A stretch of DNA of 64,000 nucleotides, from contig NZ_PJMX01000001.1 of NCBI RefSeq assembly GCF_002846415.1, positions 3,968,001 through 4,032,000 of the forward strand, read 5' to 3'. Position numbers and translations under genes: made by a program. This DNA is from Streptomyces sp. TLI_146. Lineage in GTDB: Bacteria > Actinomycetota > Actinomycetes > Streptomycetales > Streptomycetaceae. The notes beneath the pieces are model-generated. The model ran no database searches. It was not told where the DNA came from and saw nothing but the letters and a program-made list of their open reading frames with translations. How positions within the stretch are numbered: the first letter of the stretch is position 1; each line of letters begins with the position of its first letter. This document shows, piece after piece, positions 20,601-27,992 of the stretch.

Positions 20601-21464
20601 GCGCTCGCGGGCGGCGGCCTCGGCGTGCCGTACGACGGCTTCGGGGGCGACGAGGACGGAGTGCCCGGCGGCATGGGCGCGCCAGCACAGGTCGACGTCG
20701 TCGCGCATCAGCGGCAGCCGCCGGTCGAAGCCGCCGAGCTCCTCCCACACATCGCGGCGGATCAGCATGCCGGCGGAGGAGACGGACAGGACAGGGCGGA
20801 CCTGGTCGTGCTGGCCCTGGTCCTGCTCGCGGCGGTCCAGGCCGGTCCAGCGGCGGCCGCTGCGGGCGATGGAGACGCCCACTTCGAGCAGCTGCTTGCG
20901 GTCGTACCAGCCGCGCAGTTTGGGGCCGACGATCGCGGCGTAGGCGTCGGAGTCGGCGACGCGCAGCAGTTCGGCGAGGGCGTCGGGCGCGGGGGCGCAG
21001 TCGTCGTGCAGCAGCCAGAGCCACTGGACGGGCTCGCCGTGCGGCAGTTCGGGCAGGTCGTAGGTGTCGTCGCGCCAGCTGCGCGAGACGGGGTCCCAGC
21101 CGCTGGGGCGCTTCAGATACGGCAGTTCCTCCGGCCCCAGCACCGGCACGGTGCGGACGGCCTCGTCGACGGCGGCGCCGAAGCCGGTGCGCCGCGCGAG
21201 GTGCAGGACGCGCTCGTCGCCCAGGGCCTCGGAGACCAGGCGGGCGGAGTCGTCGGCGCTGCCGGTGTCGGCCGCGTACGCGCTCTGCACAGGGCGTTCC
21301 TGGCCGAGCAGGCCGGCGAGGGCGTCGGGCAGCCAGCGCGCGCCGTCGTGCGAGACGAGCACGGCGGTGACTACGTGTCGGGGAAACTCGGGTGGGTGGG
21401 TGGGAACTAGAGGTGAGGTCGCGGCCTCGGAATACGGGGCCGTCGACTGGCTGTGCACGGACAT
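17682..21464 (-). CDS. large membrane glycosyltransferase, GT2 fused to a multi-span region
   Basis: This 1260-residue protein has three parts. Residues about 30-290 form a GT2 domain starting VTAVLVSHDGARWLPDAL, with the acidic motif WLWLLHDDCAPAPDAL and the later RDDVDLCWRAHAAGH. Residues about 330-1080 contain roughly a dozen hydrophobic spans and a soluble loop. The last 130 residues are Gln, Tyr, Pro and Asp rich, with repeated YDPYQQQ-type units. It probably moves sugars onto an envelope polymer from a lipid-linked donor. The ATG at 21464 (MSVHSQSTAP) is preferred over an upstream in-frame Met. It is coupled to the DUF5719 gene. In Streptomyces coelicolor the equivalent gene also lies next to whiB. 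Confidence 0.85.
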   Translation of the reverse strand: MSVHSQSTAPYSEAATSPLVPTHPPEFPRHVVTAVLVSHDGARWLPDALAGLLGQERPVQSAYAADTGSADDSARLVSEALGDERVLHLARRTGFGAAVDEAVRTVPVLGPEELPYLKRPSGWDPVSRSWRDDTYDLPELPHGEPVQWLWLLHDDCAPAPDALAELLRVADSDAYAAIVGPKLRGWYDRKQLLEVGVSIARSGRRWTGLDRREQDQGQHDQVRPVLSVSSAGMLIRRDVWEELGGFDRRLPLMRDDVDLCWRAHAAGHSVLVAPEAVVRHAEAAARERRTVDCAGRSAVDPHRVDKAGAVYTMLVNSRPAALPYVFLRIVVGTVLRTLAYLLGKAPGQAVDEIMGLSATLLRPGRILAGRRRRGKSGLEASELRPLFPPPGATVRATVEQVASSLGAGTEDTGGSRHGAVESGPGGDDADFLEIEQFARLKKIARKPAPVLFALLLLISLAACRELLGGGALSGGALLPAPSGVGDLWGRYADAWHPVGTGGTQTAPPYLAAIAALSALCFGSTGTALTLLLVCSVPLAGLTAYFASRPLVESRLLRAWAAVAYAFLPAATGALATGRLGTAVLAVLLPLIARAGITAAGFRGEGRGDQEGAVRSTSVRGGGRVTGGRATWTYALLLTAAMAFTPVVWPVAVLLGLAVLALRRDDLTAHGLRFLAAVGTPLLILAPWSLTLLTSPSGFFREAGLEYGKGSASALDLLGASPGGPKTVGGLLLVGLVLAALAALLRGEREFAIRTSWAVALTGSLFAALSNNKGWAGPATLLYGLALIAAAVLGAEGAKERVAAHGFGWRQPVAALIALAAAAAPLIAAGGWMLSGADGPLERRDPVQVPAFVAEESGTRDQARTLVLDGTSAAKVSYTLVRGSGGRLGDAELAASGGSDPRLDKVVANLVAGSGADQSSQLSGFAVRYVLVRDGAPRAFGRVLDITPGLSRLSQLDGSALWRVDRQVARAVIVPPTAPAGSAQSGAESVAVAADQVDVHTKIPAGPVDRVLRLADRAAPGWTATLDGKPLKKTTVDGWAQGFQLPADGGRLDITYDAPFTHTAWIWAQSLLALVLVVLALPGRRRRIDDDLPEEEQPVLPPARDGEGRRARRLRAQAEAEAAGAEPSAEPEAPAGQDFPPPPATAPTAPEHDPYATSPYAEVPQQQSYGQWDQSAYTNAEYPQQQYDPYQQQYQQYDPYQQQQYPPQETAYDPYGYGYGGEQAPGAPDQGQGVDGRIPGQSHDGQGHDTEQPHRPDGSNQ

Positions 21465-21651
21465 CGAGGTACGGGCCCCTCCGGCCGGGGTCCGGGGGTT
21501 GGGGCCCCGGAGGCTGCTGTGCTGACTGGCAGCGCCCCACACTAATGGCTGGGGAACACGGCAGTCCGCCGCCTGCGGGAGCCGGGTGGAGCCGGAGGGC
21601 GTCCGGACAGGGCCCGTAGGGGGTCCGGAGGGGGCAAAGGCCCCGAAAAAA

Positions 21652-21915
21652 CTAGACCGCCGCCTTCTTCAGGCGGCGGCGTTCACGTTCGGACAGTCCG
21701 CCCCAGATGCCGAATCGTTCGTCATTCGCGAGGGCGTATTCGAGGCACTCGGAGCGGACTTCACAGGCGAGGCAGACCTTCTTGGCCTCCCGGGTGGAGC
21801 CGCCCTTCTCCGGAAAGAAGGACTCGGGGTCGGTCTGGGCGCACAGCGCGCGCTCCTGCCAGCCGAGTTCTTCGTCCACATCGTCGACCAGCAGCTCCTG
21901 GAACACCTCGGTCAT
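21652..21915 (-). CDS. whiB: WhiB sporulation regulator
   Basis: This 87-residue iron-sulfur protein binds a 4Fe-4S cluster through Cys25, Cys48, Cys51 and Cys57. The GIWGG turn is at 69-73, followed by the basic tail RERRRLKKAAV. It is nearly identical in appearance to S. coelicolor WhiB, which works with WhiA to control sporulation septation, and is the orthologue of mycobacterial WhiB2. The start is the ATG at 21915. The conserved neighbours (glycosyltransferase, F420 genes) support orthology rather than another Wbl paralogue. A candidate promoter lies at 21988-22017. Confidence 0.97.
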   Translation of the reverse strand: MTEVFQELLVDDVDEELGWQERALCAQTDPESFFPEKGGSTREAKKVCLACEVRSECLEYALANDERFGIWGGLSERERRRLKKAAV

Positions 21916-21987
21916 GTGCACCCCTCGTCTGTCTTTGCTGCCCCGTGATGCTGCCGCTACCGATTTCGGGCGAACGACACGAGTGAA

Positions 21988-22017
21988 ATTACAAGTGTGC
22001 GGATCCGGGCCAGTCAA
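21988..22017 (-). promoter_or_regulatory. candidate whiB promoter
   Basis: On the leftward strand TTGACT (22012-22017) and TGTAAT (21988-21993) are separated by 18 bases, giving a transcript start near 21980 and a leader of about 65 bases. The rest of the 21916-22370 gap holds no gene and is locally AT-richer near 22030-22120. Confidence 0.45.
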
Positions 22018-22335
22018 GCCGAGATCTGCTATTGGGCCCCGTATTCACTCTGCGGAACCAAGGCTATACGGAAAGTGTTCAAATCGGCAAAAACCATGAC
22101 ACATGCCAATGGCTCAATCACCCTCCTCCCACCTGCCCGGAGAAGACGAGCCGAATATCGATCTTGTTGCGTCCGGGCGACGGAAGCGACTGGGATCACA
22201 GTCCGGTCACGAGAGCGTCATGGCGTTTGCGCGCACGGTTGCAGCGCCACATCTCCGGCGGCGCCTGTGCACAAACCTTTCTCCGTGCACAGTAACCGGA
22301 TGAGGTGAAACATTACGACCAAATCGGGTATTGAG

Positions 22336-22364
22336 TTGACAGCCGGGCTCTTCTTGGTCACCTT
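22336..22364 (+). promoter_or_regulatory. candidate promoter for the Cys-rich leader and cysteine dioxygenase
   Basis: TTGACA (22336-22341) is a perfect -35. A poor -10 (CACCTT, 22359-22364) follows after 17 bases. A start 6-7 bases later would fall on the ATG at 22371, giving a leaderless transcript. The -10 is weak, so this is tentative. Confidence 0.4.
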
Positions 22365-22370
22365 TGACGC

Positions 22371-22457
22371 ATGCCAGCGACCACAGCGCTCTTCGCGACC
22401 CACGTCCGTGGGTTCCGCAGTGCTGTCCAGGCGCGCTGTTGCTGTTCCAGCTGTTGA
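22371..22457 (+). CDS. putative cysteine-rich regulatory leader peptide
   Basis: This short frame encodes 28 residues ending in the run ARCCCSSC, with four Cys among the last six codons, directly before its TGA. It lies 118 bases upstream of a cysteine dioxygenase gene. Cys-rich leader peptides control sulfur genes in mycobacteria and other actinobacteria by sensing charged Cys-tRNA during translation, so a cysteine-responsive attenuator is the natural reading. No ribosome site is visible, and the ATG may be the first base of the transcript (leaderless translation). A small stem (GGCCC TTC GGGCC, near 22495) lies downstream but has no U tract, so attenuation might act by coupling or Rho rather than an intrinsic terminator. 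Confidence 0.6.
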   Translation: MPATTALFATHVRGFRSAVQARCCCSSC

Positions 22458-22575
22458 TGCCGTAGCGCTCCAGCCTTCTCCGCGTTCTTCCCGGCCCTTC
22501 GGGCCCCCGCGCGCATATGCCCTTGCGACACCCCCGCACAGCTTCCTGAGTTTCTGCCGAGGAACCACCGCATCC

Positions 22576-23085
22576 ATGAACAGCGACAGCGACCTTCAGA
22601 TCGCCGGCGACATCCTTGAGGTCCTGCACCTCCTCCAGCCCGCCCGCGAGCACCCGAGCACCGTCGCCGACTTCGTCGGCCTGGCCCGCTCGCTGGCGGC
22701 CGACCCCGCCCAGTGGGAGCCGCTCGTCCAGTACGACGCGACCAGCCGCTGGTACCACCGGCTGCGCACCGGCCCCGGCTACGAGGTGTGGCTGCTGTCC
22801 TGGGTGCCCGGGCAGCGCAGCGGGCTGCACGACCACGGCGCCTCCTCGGGCGTACTGACCGTCCTCCAGGGCGAGTTGACCGAGCGCACCGAGCGCGGCA
22901 CCCGCAGGCTCGACGCCGGATCGCAGCGCGTGTTCGCGCCCGGATACGTCCACGAGGTCGTCAACGACTCCCTGGAACCGGCCGTGAGCCTGCACATCTA
23001 CTACCCGGGCCTGACCGACATGCCCATGCACGCGAGCCAGTCCGCTCTGTCCACAGCCGCCGCCACGGATGTCGTACCCGCCTGA
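22576..23085 (+). CDS. cysteine dioxygenase family protein
   Basis: This 169-residue cupin oxidises thiols such as cysteine to the sulfinic acid with non-haem iron and oxygen. The three iron-binding His are His85 and His87 in LHDHG and His126 in GYVHEVVN. The first cupin motif continues GVLTVLQGELTE. The length is typical of the bacterial thiol dioxygenase group, whose substrate may be cysteine or 3-mercaptopropionate. ATG 22576 is preferred to in-frame starts further upstream because it begins the family sequence and has a GAGGA 13 bases before. The Cys-rich leader upstream supports cysteine as substrate. Confidence 0.88.
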   Translation: MNSDSDLQIAGDILEVLHLLQPAREHPSTVADFVGLARSLAADPAQWEPLVQYDATSRWYHRLRTGPGYEVWLLSWVPGQRSGLHDHGASSGVLTVLQGELTERTERGTRRLDAGSQRVFAPGYVHEVVNDSLEPAVSLHIYYPGLTDMPMHASQSALSTAAATDVVPA

Positions 23086-23097
23086 CACACTCTGTAC

Positions 23098-24054
23098 ATG
23101 CGCATTGTGGTTCTGGCCGGCGGCATCGGCGGTGCCCGTTTCCTGCGCGGCCTCAAGCAGGCCGCGCCGGACGCGGACATCACGGTGGTCGGCAACACCG
23201 GTGACGACATCCATCTGTTCGGGCTGAAGGTCTGCCCCGACCTCGACACGGTGATGTACACCCTGGGCGGTGGCATCAACGAGGAGCAGGGCTGGGGCAG
23301 GACCGACGAGTCCTTCCACGTCAAGGAGGAGCTCGCGGCGTACGGGGTGGGACCCGAGTGGTTCGGCCTGGGCGACCGCGACTTCGCGACCCACATCGTC
23401 CGTACGCAGATGCTCGGCGCGGGCTATCCGCTGAGCGCGGTGACGGAGGCGCTGTGCGCCCGCTGGCAGCCGGGCGTCCGGCTGATCCCGATGTCCGACG
23501 ACCGCGTCGAGACGCATGTGGCGGTCGAGACGGACGGGGAGCGGAAGGTCATCCACTTCCAGGAGTACTGGGTGAAGCTGCGGGCGTCCGTGGAGGCGAC
23601 GGCCGTGGTGCCGGTCGGGGCCGACCAGGCCAAGCCCGCGCCCGGCGTCCTGGAGGCCATCGCGGCCGCCGACGTGATCCTCTTCCCGCCGTCCAACCCG
23701 GTCGTCAGCGTCGGCACCATCCTGGCCGTGCCCGGCATCCGCGAGGCGATCGCGGAGGCGGACGTTCCGGTGGTCGGGCTCTCCCCGATCGTCGGGGACG
23801 CCCCGGTGCGGGGCATGGCGGACAAGGTGCTGGCCGCCGTCGGCGTCGAGTCGACGGCCGCGGCGGTCGCCGAGCACTACGGGTCGGGGCTGCTCGACGG
23901 CTGGCTGGTCGACACGGCCGACGAGGCCGCCGTGGCCCGGGTCGAGGCGGCGGGCATCCGCTGCCGCGCGGTCCCGCTGATGATGACGGACCTGGACGCG
24001 ACGGCGGCGATGGCCCGCGAGGCGCTGACACTGGCCGAGGAGGTGCGCGCGTGA
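23098..24054 (+). CDS. cofD: 2-phospho-L-lactate/PEP transferase of coenzyme F420 synthesis (FbiA/CofD)
   Basis: This 318-residue enzyme transfers the phospho-lactyl or phospho-enolpyruvyl unit from its GDP/GTP-activated form onto Fo to make F420-0 or its dehydro form. The N-terminus MRIVVLAGGIGGARFLRGL is the family nucleotide-binding signature. The motifs NTGDDIHLFGLKVCPDLDT, MSDDRVETHV and FPPSNPVVSVGTIL follow. It overlaps cofE by four bases (GTGA), so the two are coupled. It sits 12 bases after the cysteine dioxygenase and may share its transcript. Confidence 0.95.
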   Translation: MRIVVLAGGIGGARFLRGLKQAAPDADITVVGNTGDDIHLFGLKVCPDLDTVMYTLGGGINEEQGWGRTDESFHVKEELAAYGVGPEWFGLGDRDFATHIVRTQMLGAGYPLSAVTEALCARWQPGVRLIPMSDDRVETHVAVETDGERKVIHFQEYWVKLRASVEATAVVPVGADQAKPAPGVLEAIAAADVILFPPSNPVVSVGTILAVPGIREAIAEADVPVVGLSPIVGDAPVRGMADKVLAAVGVESTAAAVAEHYGSGLLDGWLVDTADEAAVARVEAAGIRCRAVPLMMTDLDATAAMAREALTLAEEVRA

Positions 24055-25370
24055 CCACCGGCTCCGCGAACACCCCGCCCTCGTACCGGGTACGGGCCGT
24101 CGGCGGCATACCGGAGGTGCGGGCCGGGGACGACCTGGCGAAGCTCATCGCGGGGGCCGCGCCCGACCTCGTGGACGGCGACGTCCTGCTGGTCACGTCG
24201 AAGATCGTCTCCAAGGCGGAGGGGCGGATCGTCGAGGCGGTGGACCGGGAGGCGGCGATCGACGCCGAGACGGTACGGGTGGTGGCCCGGCGCGGCGCCC
24301 TGCGCATCGTCGAGAACCGGCAGGGCCTGATCATGGCCGCCGCCGGGGTGGACGCCTCCAACACCCCCGCCGGGACCGTGCTGTTGCTGCCCGAGGACCC
24401 CGACGCCTCGGCCGAGGCGATCCGGTCCGGGATCCGGGCCGCCCTCGGCGTCGAGGTGGGCGTCCTGGTCACGGACACCTTCGGGCGGCCGTGGCGCGCC
24501 GGGCTCACCGACGTGGCGATCGGCGCCGCGGGCGTGCGCGTCCTCGACGACCTGCGCGGCGCCACGGACACGCACGGCAACGAACTGAACGCGACGGTCG
24601 TGGCCAGCGCCGACGAACTGGCCGCCGCGGGCGACCTGGTCAAGGGCAAGGCCACCGGCTTCCCGGTCGCGGTGGTCAGCGGCCTGGGGCACCTGGTCTC
24701 GGCGGACGCCGAGGGTGGCAGCCGGGCGCTGGTGCGGGGCGCGGCCGACGACATGTTCCGCCTCGGCACCTCGGAGGCGATCCGGACGGCGGTGACCCAG
24801 CGGCGTACGGTCCGCGCGTTCACCGACGACCCGGTGGACCCGGGCGCGGTGCGCCGCGCGGTGGCCGCCGCCGTCACGGCTCCGGCGCCGCACCACACCA
24901 CGCCCTGGCGGTTCGTGCTGCTGGAGTCCGAGGAGTCCCGGATACGGCTGCTCGACGCGATGCGGGACGCGTGGATAGCCGACCTGCGCCGCGACGGGAA
25001 GTCGGACGAGTTCATCGCCAAGCGGGTGCGGCGGGGCCAAGTCCTGCGCGACGCGCCGTACTTGGTGGTGCCCTGCCTGGTGATGGACGGCTCGCACAGC
25101 TACGGCGACCCGCGCCGGGACGCGGCCGAGCGCGAGATGTTCGTGGTCGCCACGGGCGCGGGCGTGCAGAACTTCCTGGTGGCGCTGGCGGGCGAGCGGC
25201 TCGGCTCGGCGTGGGTGTCGTCCACGATGTTCTGCCGCGAGGTCGTACGGGAGGTCCTCGCCCTGCCCGACAGCTGGGACCCGATGGGCGCGGTGGCCGT
25301 CGGGCGTCCGGCCGAGGCGCCGAAGGAGCGGGCGGGGCGGGACGCTGACGCGTTCGTCGAGGTGCGGTGA
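24051..25370 (+). CDS. cofE: coenzyme F420:L-glutamate ligase with C-terminal reductase domain (FbiB)
   Basis: This 439-residue protein is the actinobacterial two-domain FbiB. Residues about 10-245 form the CofE gamma-glutamyl ligase, with LVTSKIVSKAEGRIV, VTDTFGRPWRAG and the LRGATDTHGNEL loop. It adds glutamates to F420-0. Residues about 250-439 form a nitroreductase-fold domain that in mycobacteria reduces dehydro-F420-0 with FMN. The GTG start at 24051 overlaps the cofD stop. Together the pair completes F420 from Fo; the Fo synthase gene is not in this window. Confidence 0.95.
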   Translation: MTTGSANTPPSYRVRAVGGIPEVRAGDDLAKLIAGAAPDLVDGDVLLVTSKIVSKAEGRIVEAVDREAAIDAETVRVVARRGALRIVENRQGLIMAAAGVDASNTPAGTVLLLPEDPDASAEAIRSGIRAALGVEVGVLVTDTFGRPWRAGLTDVAIGAAGVRVLDDLRGATDTHGNELNATVVASADELAAAGDLVKGKATGFPVAVVSGLGHLVSADAEGGSRALVRGAADDMFRLGTSEAIRTAVTQRRTVRAFTDDPVDPGAVRRAVAAAVTAPAPHHTTPWRFVLLESEESRIRLLDAMRDAWIADLRRDGKSDEFIAKRVRRGQVLRDAPYLVVPCLVMDGSHSYGDPRRDAAEREMFVVATGAGVQNFLVALAGERLGSAWVSSTMFCREVVREVLALPDSWDPMGAVAVGRPAEAPKERAGRDADAFVEVR

Positions 25371-25453
25371 CGTGACGCGGTAGCGGGGGGCGGGCGCGGG
25401 GCGTTCGGGGCGCGTCGGGTTGTCGGGCGGCTGCGGGCCGTCCTTGGCTGAGC

Positions 25454-25474
25454 GCGCAGTTCCCCGCGCCCCTC
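25454..25474. repeat. dispersed Streptomyces intergenic repeat, partial copy
   Basis: GCGCAGTTCCCCGCGCCCCT lies between convergent cofE and the glycosylase gene. It is the core of the same element found at 26573, 26741, 38295 and 46078. Confidence 0.75.
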
Positions 25475-25478
25475 AGGT

Positions 25479-26486
25479 CTACAGCGCGGCGATGTCGCGG
25501 GGTGACATGCGGGGTGCTCGGCGGGGCGGGGTGCGGCCGCTGAGGAGGATCAGGCGGGTGGCGCGGTGGCGCTGGCCCGCGTACGGGGCGAGGAGCTCCA
25601 GCATCGCGGCGTCGTCGGCGGTGCGGTCGCCGGCCAGGGCGTATCCGACGATGCCCGGCAGATGGAGGTCCCCGACCGTGACCAGGTCGGGGGCGCCCAT
25701 CGCGCGCTGAAGGGTCTCCGCGCTGGTCCAGGGGCCGATGCCGGGGACGAGGTGGAGCCGGGCCGCGGCGTCCTGCGGGGGCAGTCCGGTGGCCTCCTCC
25801 AGACGGCGGGCCACGCGTACGGCGCGCAGGATCGTCGAGGAGCGCTTGGCGTCCACGCCCGCGCGGTGCCACTCCCAGGACGGGATCAGGGCCCAGGTCC
25901 TCGGGTCGGGCATGACGTACATGTGGTCCGGCATGCCGGTCGGGCCCGGGGCGGGCTCGCCGTGCTTGCGCACCAGCAGGCGCCAGGCGCGGTAGGCCTC
26001 GTCCGTGGTGACCTTCTGCTCCAGGATCGACGGAATCAGCGACTCCAGGACCAGGCCGGTCCGGGTCAGGCGCAGCCCGGGGCGGTTGCGGGCGGACTCG
26101 GCGACGAGGCGGTGCCGGGGGGCGAACTCGGCCGGGTCGTCCGCGTCCCCGAGGAGCGCGGGGAGGTGCCCGAGCAGCCACTCGGCGCCGTCGCCCCAGG
26201 CCTCGGCCTCCGCCCTTCCGGCGCGGAGTGCGACGCGGAGGGTGCCGGGGCCTTCGGGGGTGCGGGAGGCTCGCCATACCTCGCCGGCGCGGGTAGTGCG
26301 GAAGGTGGGGTCTGCGGGGCCCCTTCGCAGGGGGCCGAGGGTGAGGCCCAGGTCCAGGGGGCCGGGTGGGGTGTAGTGGCGGGTGGCCTTGCCCTTGCCG
26401 CCCGTGCCCCTGTGCGTGGGTACGTGGAGGTGGCCGCCGCGCACGGTGGTGCGGGTGGGGGTGCGGGGGGTGAAGCGGCCGGCCAC
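25479..26486 (-). CDS. DNA-3-methyladenine glycosylase 2 / AlkA-like HhH-GPD protein
   Basis: This 335-residue base-excision repair glycosylase removes alkylated purines. The helix-hairpin-helix is at residues 247-253 (VPGIGPW), and the catalytic Asp273 is in VGDLHLPG. There is a conserved SILEQKVT helix at about 153-160. The GTG at 26486 is the longest start and gives the usual MAGRFTPRT-like basic N-terminus. It is convergent with cofE. No iron-sulfur Cys are present, consistent with the AlkA rather than the MutY or Nth branch. Confidence 0.85.
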   Translation of the reverse strand: MAGRFTPRTPTRTTVRGGHLHVPTHRGTGGKGKATRHYTPPGPLDLGLTLGPLRRGPADPTFRTTRAGEVWRASRTPEGPGTLRVALRAGRAEAEAWGDGAEWLLGHLPALLGDADDPAEFAPRHRLVAESARNRPGLRLTRTGLVLESLIPSILEQKVTTDEAYRAWRLLVRKHGEPAPGPTGMPDHMYVMPDPRTWALIPSWEWHRAGVDAKRSSTILRAVRVARRLEEATGLPPQDAAARLHLVPGIGPWTSAETLQRAMGAPDLVTVGDLHLPGIVGYALAGDRTADDAAMLELLAPYAGQRHRATRLILLSGRTPPRRAPRMSPRDIAAL

Positions 26487-26572
26487 GGTTCGAGACTAGC
26501 CGGTTCTTTGCCCCACCCCGCCCCTTCCCGAAAGCCCTCTGGCGGGCGGCCGGGGGCTGCGCCCCTGGACCC

Positions 26573-26625
26573 GTGTTCGTCTGCGGGCCGTCCCCCACTG
26601 GTCGCGCAGTTCCCCGCGCCCCTGA
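26573..26625 (-). repeat. dispersed intergenic repeat, left arm of an inverted pair
   Basis: A TTCGTCTGCGGGCCGT flank leads into GCGCAGTTCCCCGCGCCCCT. It is the reverse complement of the copy at 26741-26790, with about 115 bases between them. Confidence 0.8.
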
Positions 26626-26740
26626 GATGCGCCCCTGCGGGGCGCCCCTATTTGTCGCGCCCACGCGGCGCAGCCGCACATGTCACAGCCCCGCGCCCCT
26701 TAAGTGCTCGGCTTCGCCATCGCCAGCGCCCGTACCCCCT

Positions 26741-26790
26741 AGGGGCGCGGGGAACTGCGCGACCAGCCACCCACGGTCCGCAGACGAACA
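26741..26790 (+). repeat. dispersed intergenic repeat, right arm of an inverted pair
   Basis: AGGGGCGCGGGGAACTGCGC is followed by GACCAGCC and CGGTCCGCAGACGAAC. It ends 14 bases before the manC-type stop codon. Confidence 0.8.
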
Positions 26791-26804
26791 CAGCGGGGTG
26801 CTCC

Positions 26805-27887
26805 CTACTCGTCCGATGAGAATCGCAGCGCCGCCCCCGGGATCACCGCGTCGCACCACACCCGTACCCCGTCCCGGAGCTCGTTGTCCGGGCCCACCGT
26901 CGCGCCGTCGCCCACGACCGTGCCGGTCAGTACCGAGCGTGCTCCGATCACCGCGCCCGCGCCGATCAGCGAGTCCGTGATCACCGCGCCCGGCTCGATC
27001 ACCGCGTCCGCCAGGACCGTGCTGCCGACGATGCGGGCGCCCGCGCCGATCCGAGCGCGTTCGCCGACCACCGTGCCGCCGGTGAGCTTCGCGTCCGGGG
27101 CCACCGTGGCGCCGGGCAGGACGAGGCGGTCGCCGCAGCGACCCGGGACCGCCGGGGACGGGGCCCGGCCAAGGACCAGGTCGGCCGAGCCCCGGACGAA
27201 GGCCTGCGGGGTGCCCAGGTCCAGCCAGTACGTGGAGTCCACCATGCCCTGGAGGTGGGCGCCCGAGGCCAGGAGGCCCGGGAAGGTCTCCCGTTCCACC
27301 GACACCGGGCGGCCCGCCGGGATCTCGTCGATCACCGAGCGGCGGAAGACGTACGCCCCCGCGTTGATCTGGTCGGTGACGATCTCCTCGGGCGTCTGGG
27401 GCTTCTCCAGGAAGGCCTGGACCCGGCCGTCCGCATCCGTGGGGACCAGGCCGAACGCCCTCGGGTCCGGCACCCGCGTCAGGTGCAGGGAGACGTCCGC
27501 GCCCGAGGACGCGTGCGTGTCGACCAGGGCCCTGATGTCCAGGCCCGTCAGGATGTCGCCGTTGAAGATCAGCACGGGGTCGTCCGGCCCCGAGCGCAGC
27601 CGCGACGCCACGTTCCTGATCGCGCCGCCGGTGCCCAGCGGCTCCACCTCCGTGACGTACTCCAGGTGCAGCCCGAGCTCCGAGCCGTCGCCGAAGTACG
27701 GCTCGAAGACCTCGGCCAGATAGGACGTCGCCAGCACGATGTGCTCCACACCCGCCGCCCGCGCGCGGGCGAGCTGGTGGGTGAGGAACGGGACGCCCGC
27801 CGCCGGGATCATCGGCTTGGGCGTGTGCACCGTGAGCGGGCGCAGCCTGGTGCCCTTGCCGCCGACCAGGAGGATCGCTTCAGTCAC
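26805..27887 (-). CDS. manC: mannose-1-phosphate guanylyltransferase-like nucleotidyltransferase with beta-helix
   Basis: This 360-residue protein combines an N-terminal NTP-transferase domain (residues 1-230) and a C-terminal left-handed beta-helix of hexapeptide repeats (about 250-340, the GAVITDSLIGAGAVIG type). The nucleotide-binding signature LVGGKGTRLRPLT is at residues 7-19. The metal and product motifs FNGDIL, LEKPQ and INAGAYVF follow. It activates a sugar-1-phosphate; with manA and manB close by and the equivalent mycobacterial gene (Rv3264c) making GDP-mannose, mannose-1-P is the likely substrate. Glucose-1-P cannot be excluded from sequence. The start is the ATG at 27887. Confidence 0.85.
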   Translation of the reverse strand: MTEAILLVGGKGTRLRPLTVHTPKPMIPAAGVPFLTHQLARARAAGVEHIVLATSYLAEVFEPYFGDGSELGLHLEYVTEVEPLGTGGAIRNVASRLRSGPDDPVLIFNGDILTGLDIRALVDTHASSGADVSLHLTRVPDPRAFGLVPTDADGRVQAFLEKPQTPEEIVTDQINAGAYVFRRSVIDEIPAGRPVSVERETFPGLLASGAHLQGMVDSTYWLDLGTPQAFVRGSADLVLGRAPSPAVPGRCGDRLVLPGATVAPDAKLTGGTVVGERARIGAGARIVGSTVLADAVIEPGAVITDSLIGAGAVIGARSVLTGTVVGDGATVGPDNELRDGVRVWCDAVIPGAALRFSSDE

Positions 27888-27992
27888 CTGTCGTCTCTGC
27901 TTCCTGCTGGGGCCGGGCGGAATCGGTGGTTCAACTACGGCCGGCCAGTTTATGCAGACGGTTCGCGCCCGGTCCGTACGCCCCCGTCCAGG

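Larger units (their letters stand above)
26487..26804. other. repeat-filled intergenic region
   Basis: These 318 bases lie between the glycosylase and manC-type genes. Apart from the two oppositely oriented copies of the dispersed repeat listed separately, they show only GC-rich sequence and short frames that are not genes. Confidence 0.6.

Noticed and set aside
22207..23877. A 556-residue leftward frame opposite cofD and the cysteine dioxygenase
   Set aside because: It is antisense to two clear genes with coherent families and shows only low-complexity composition.
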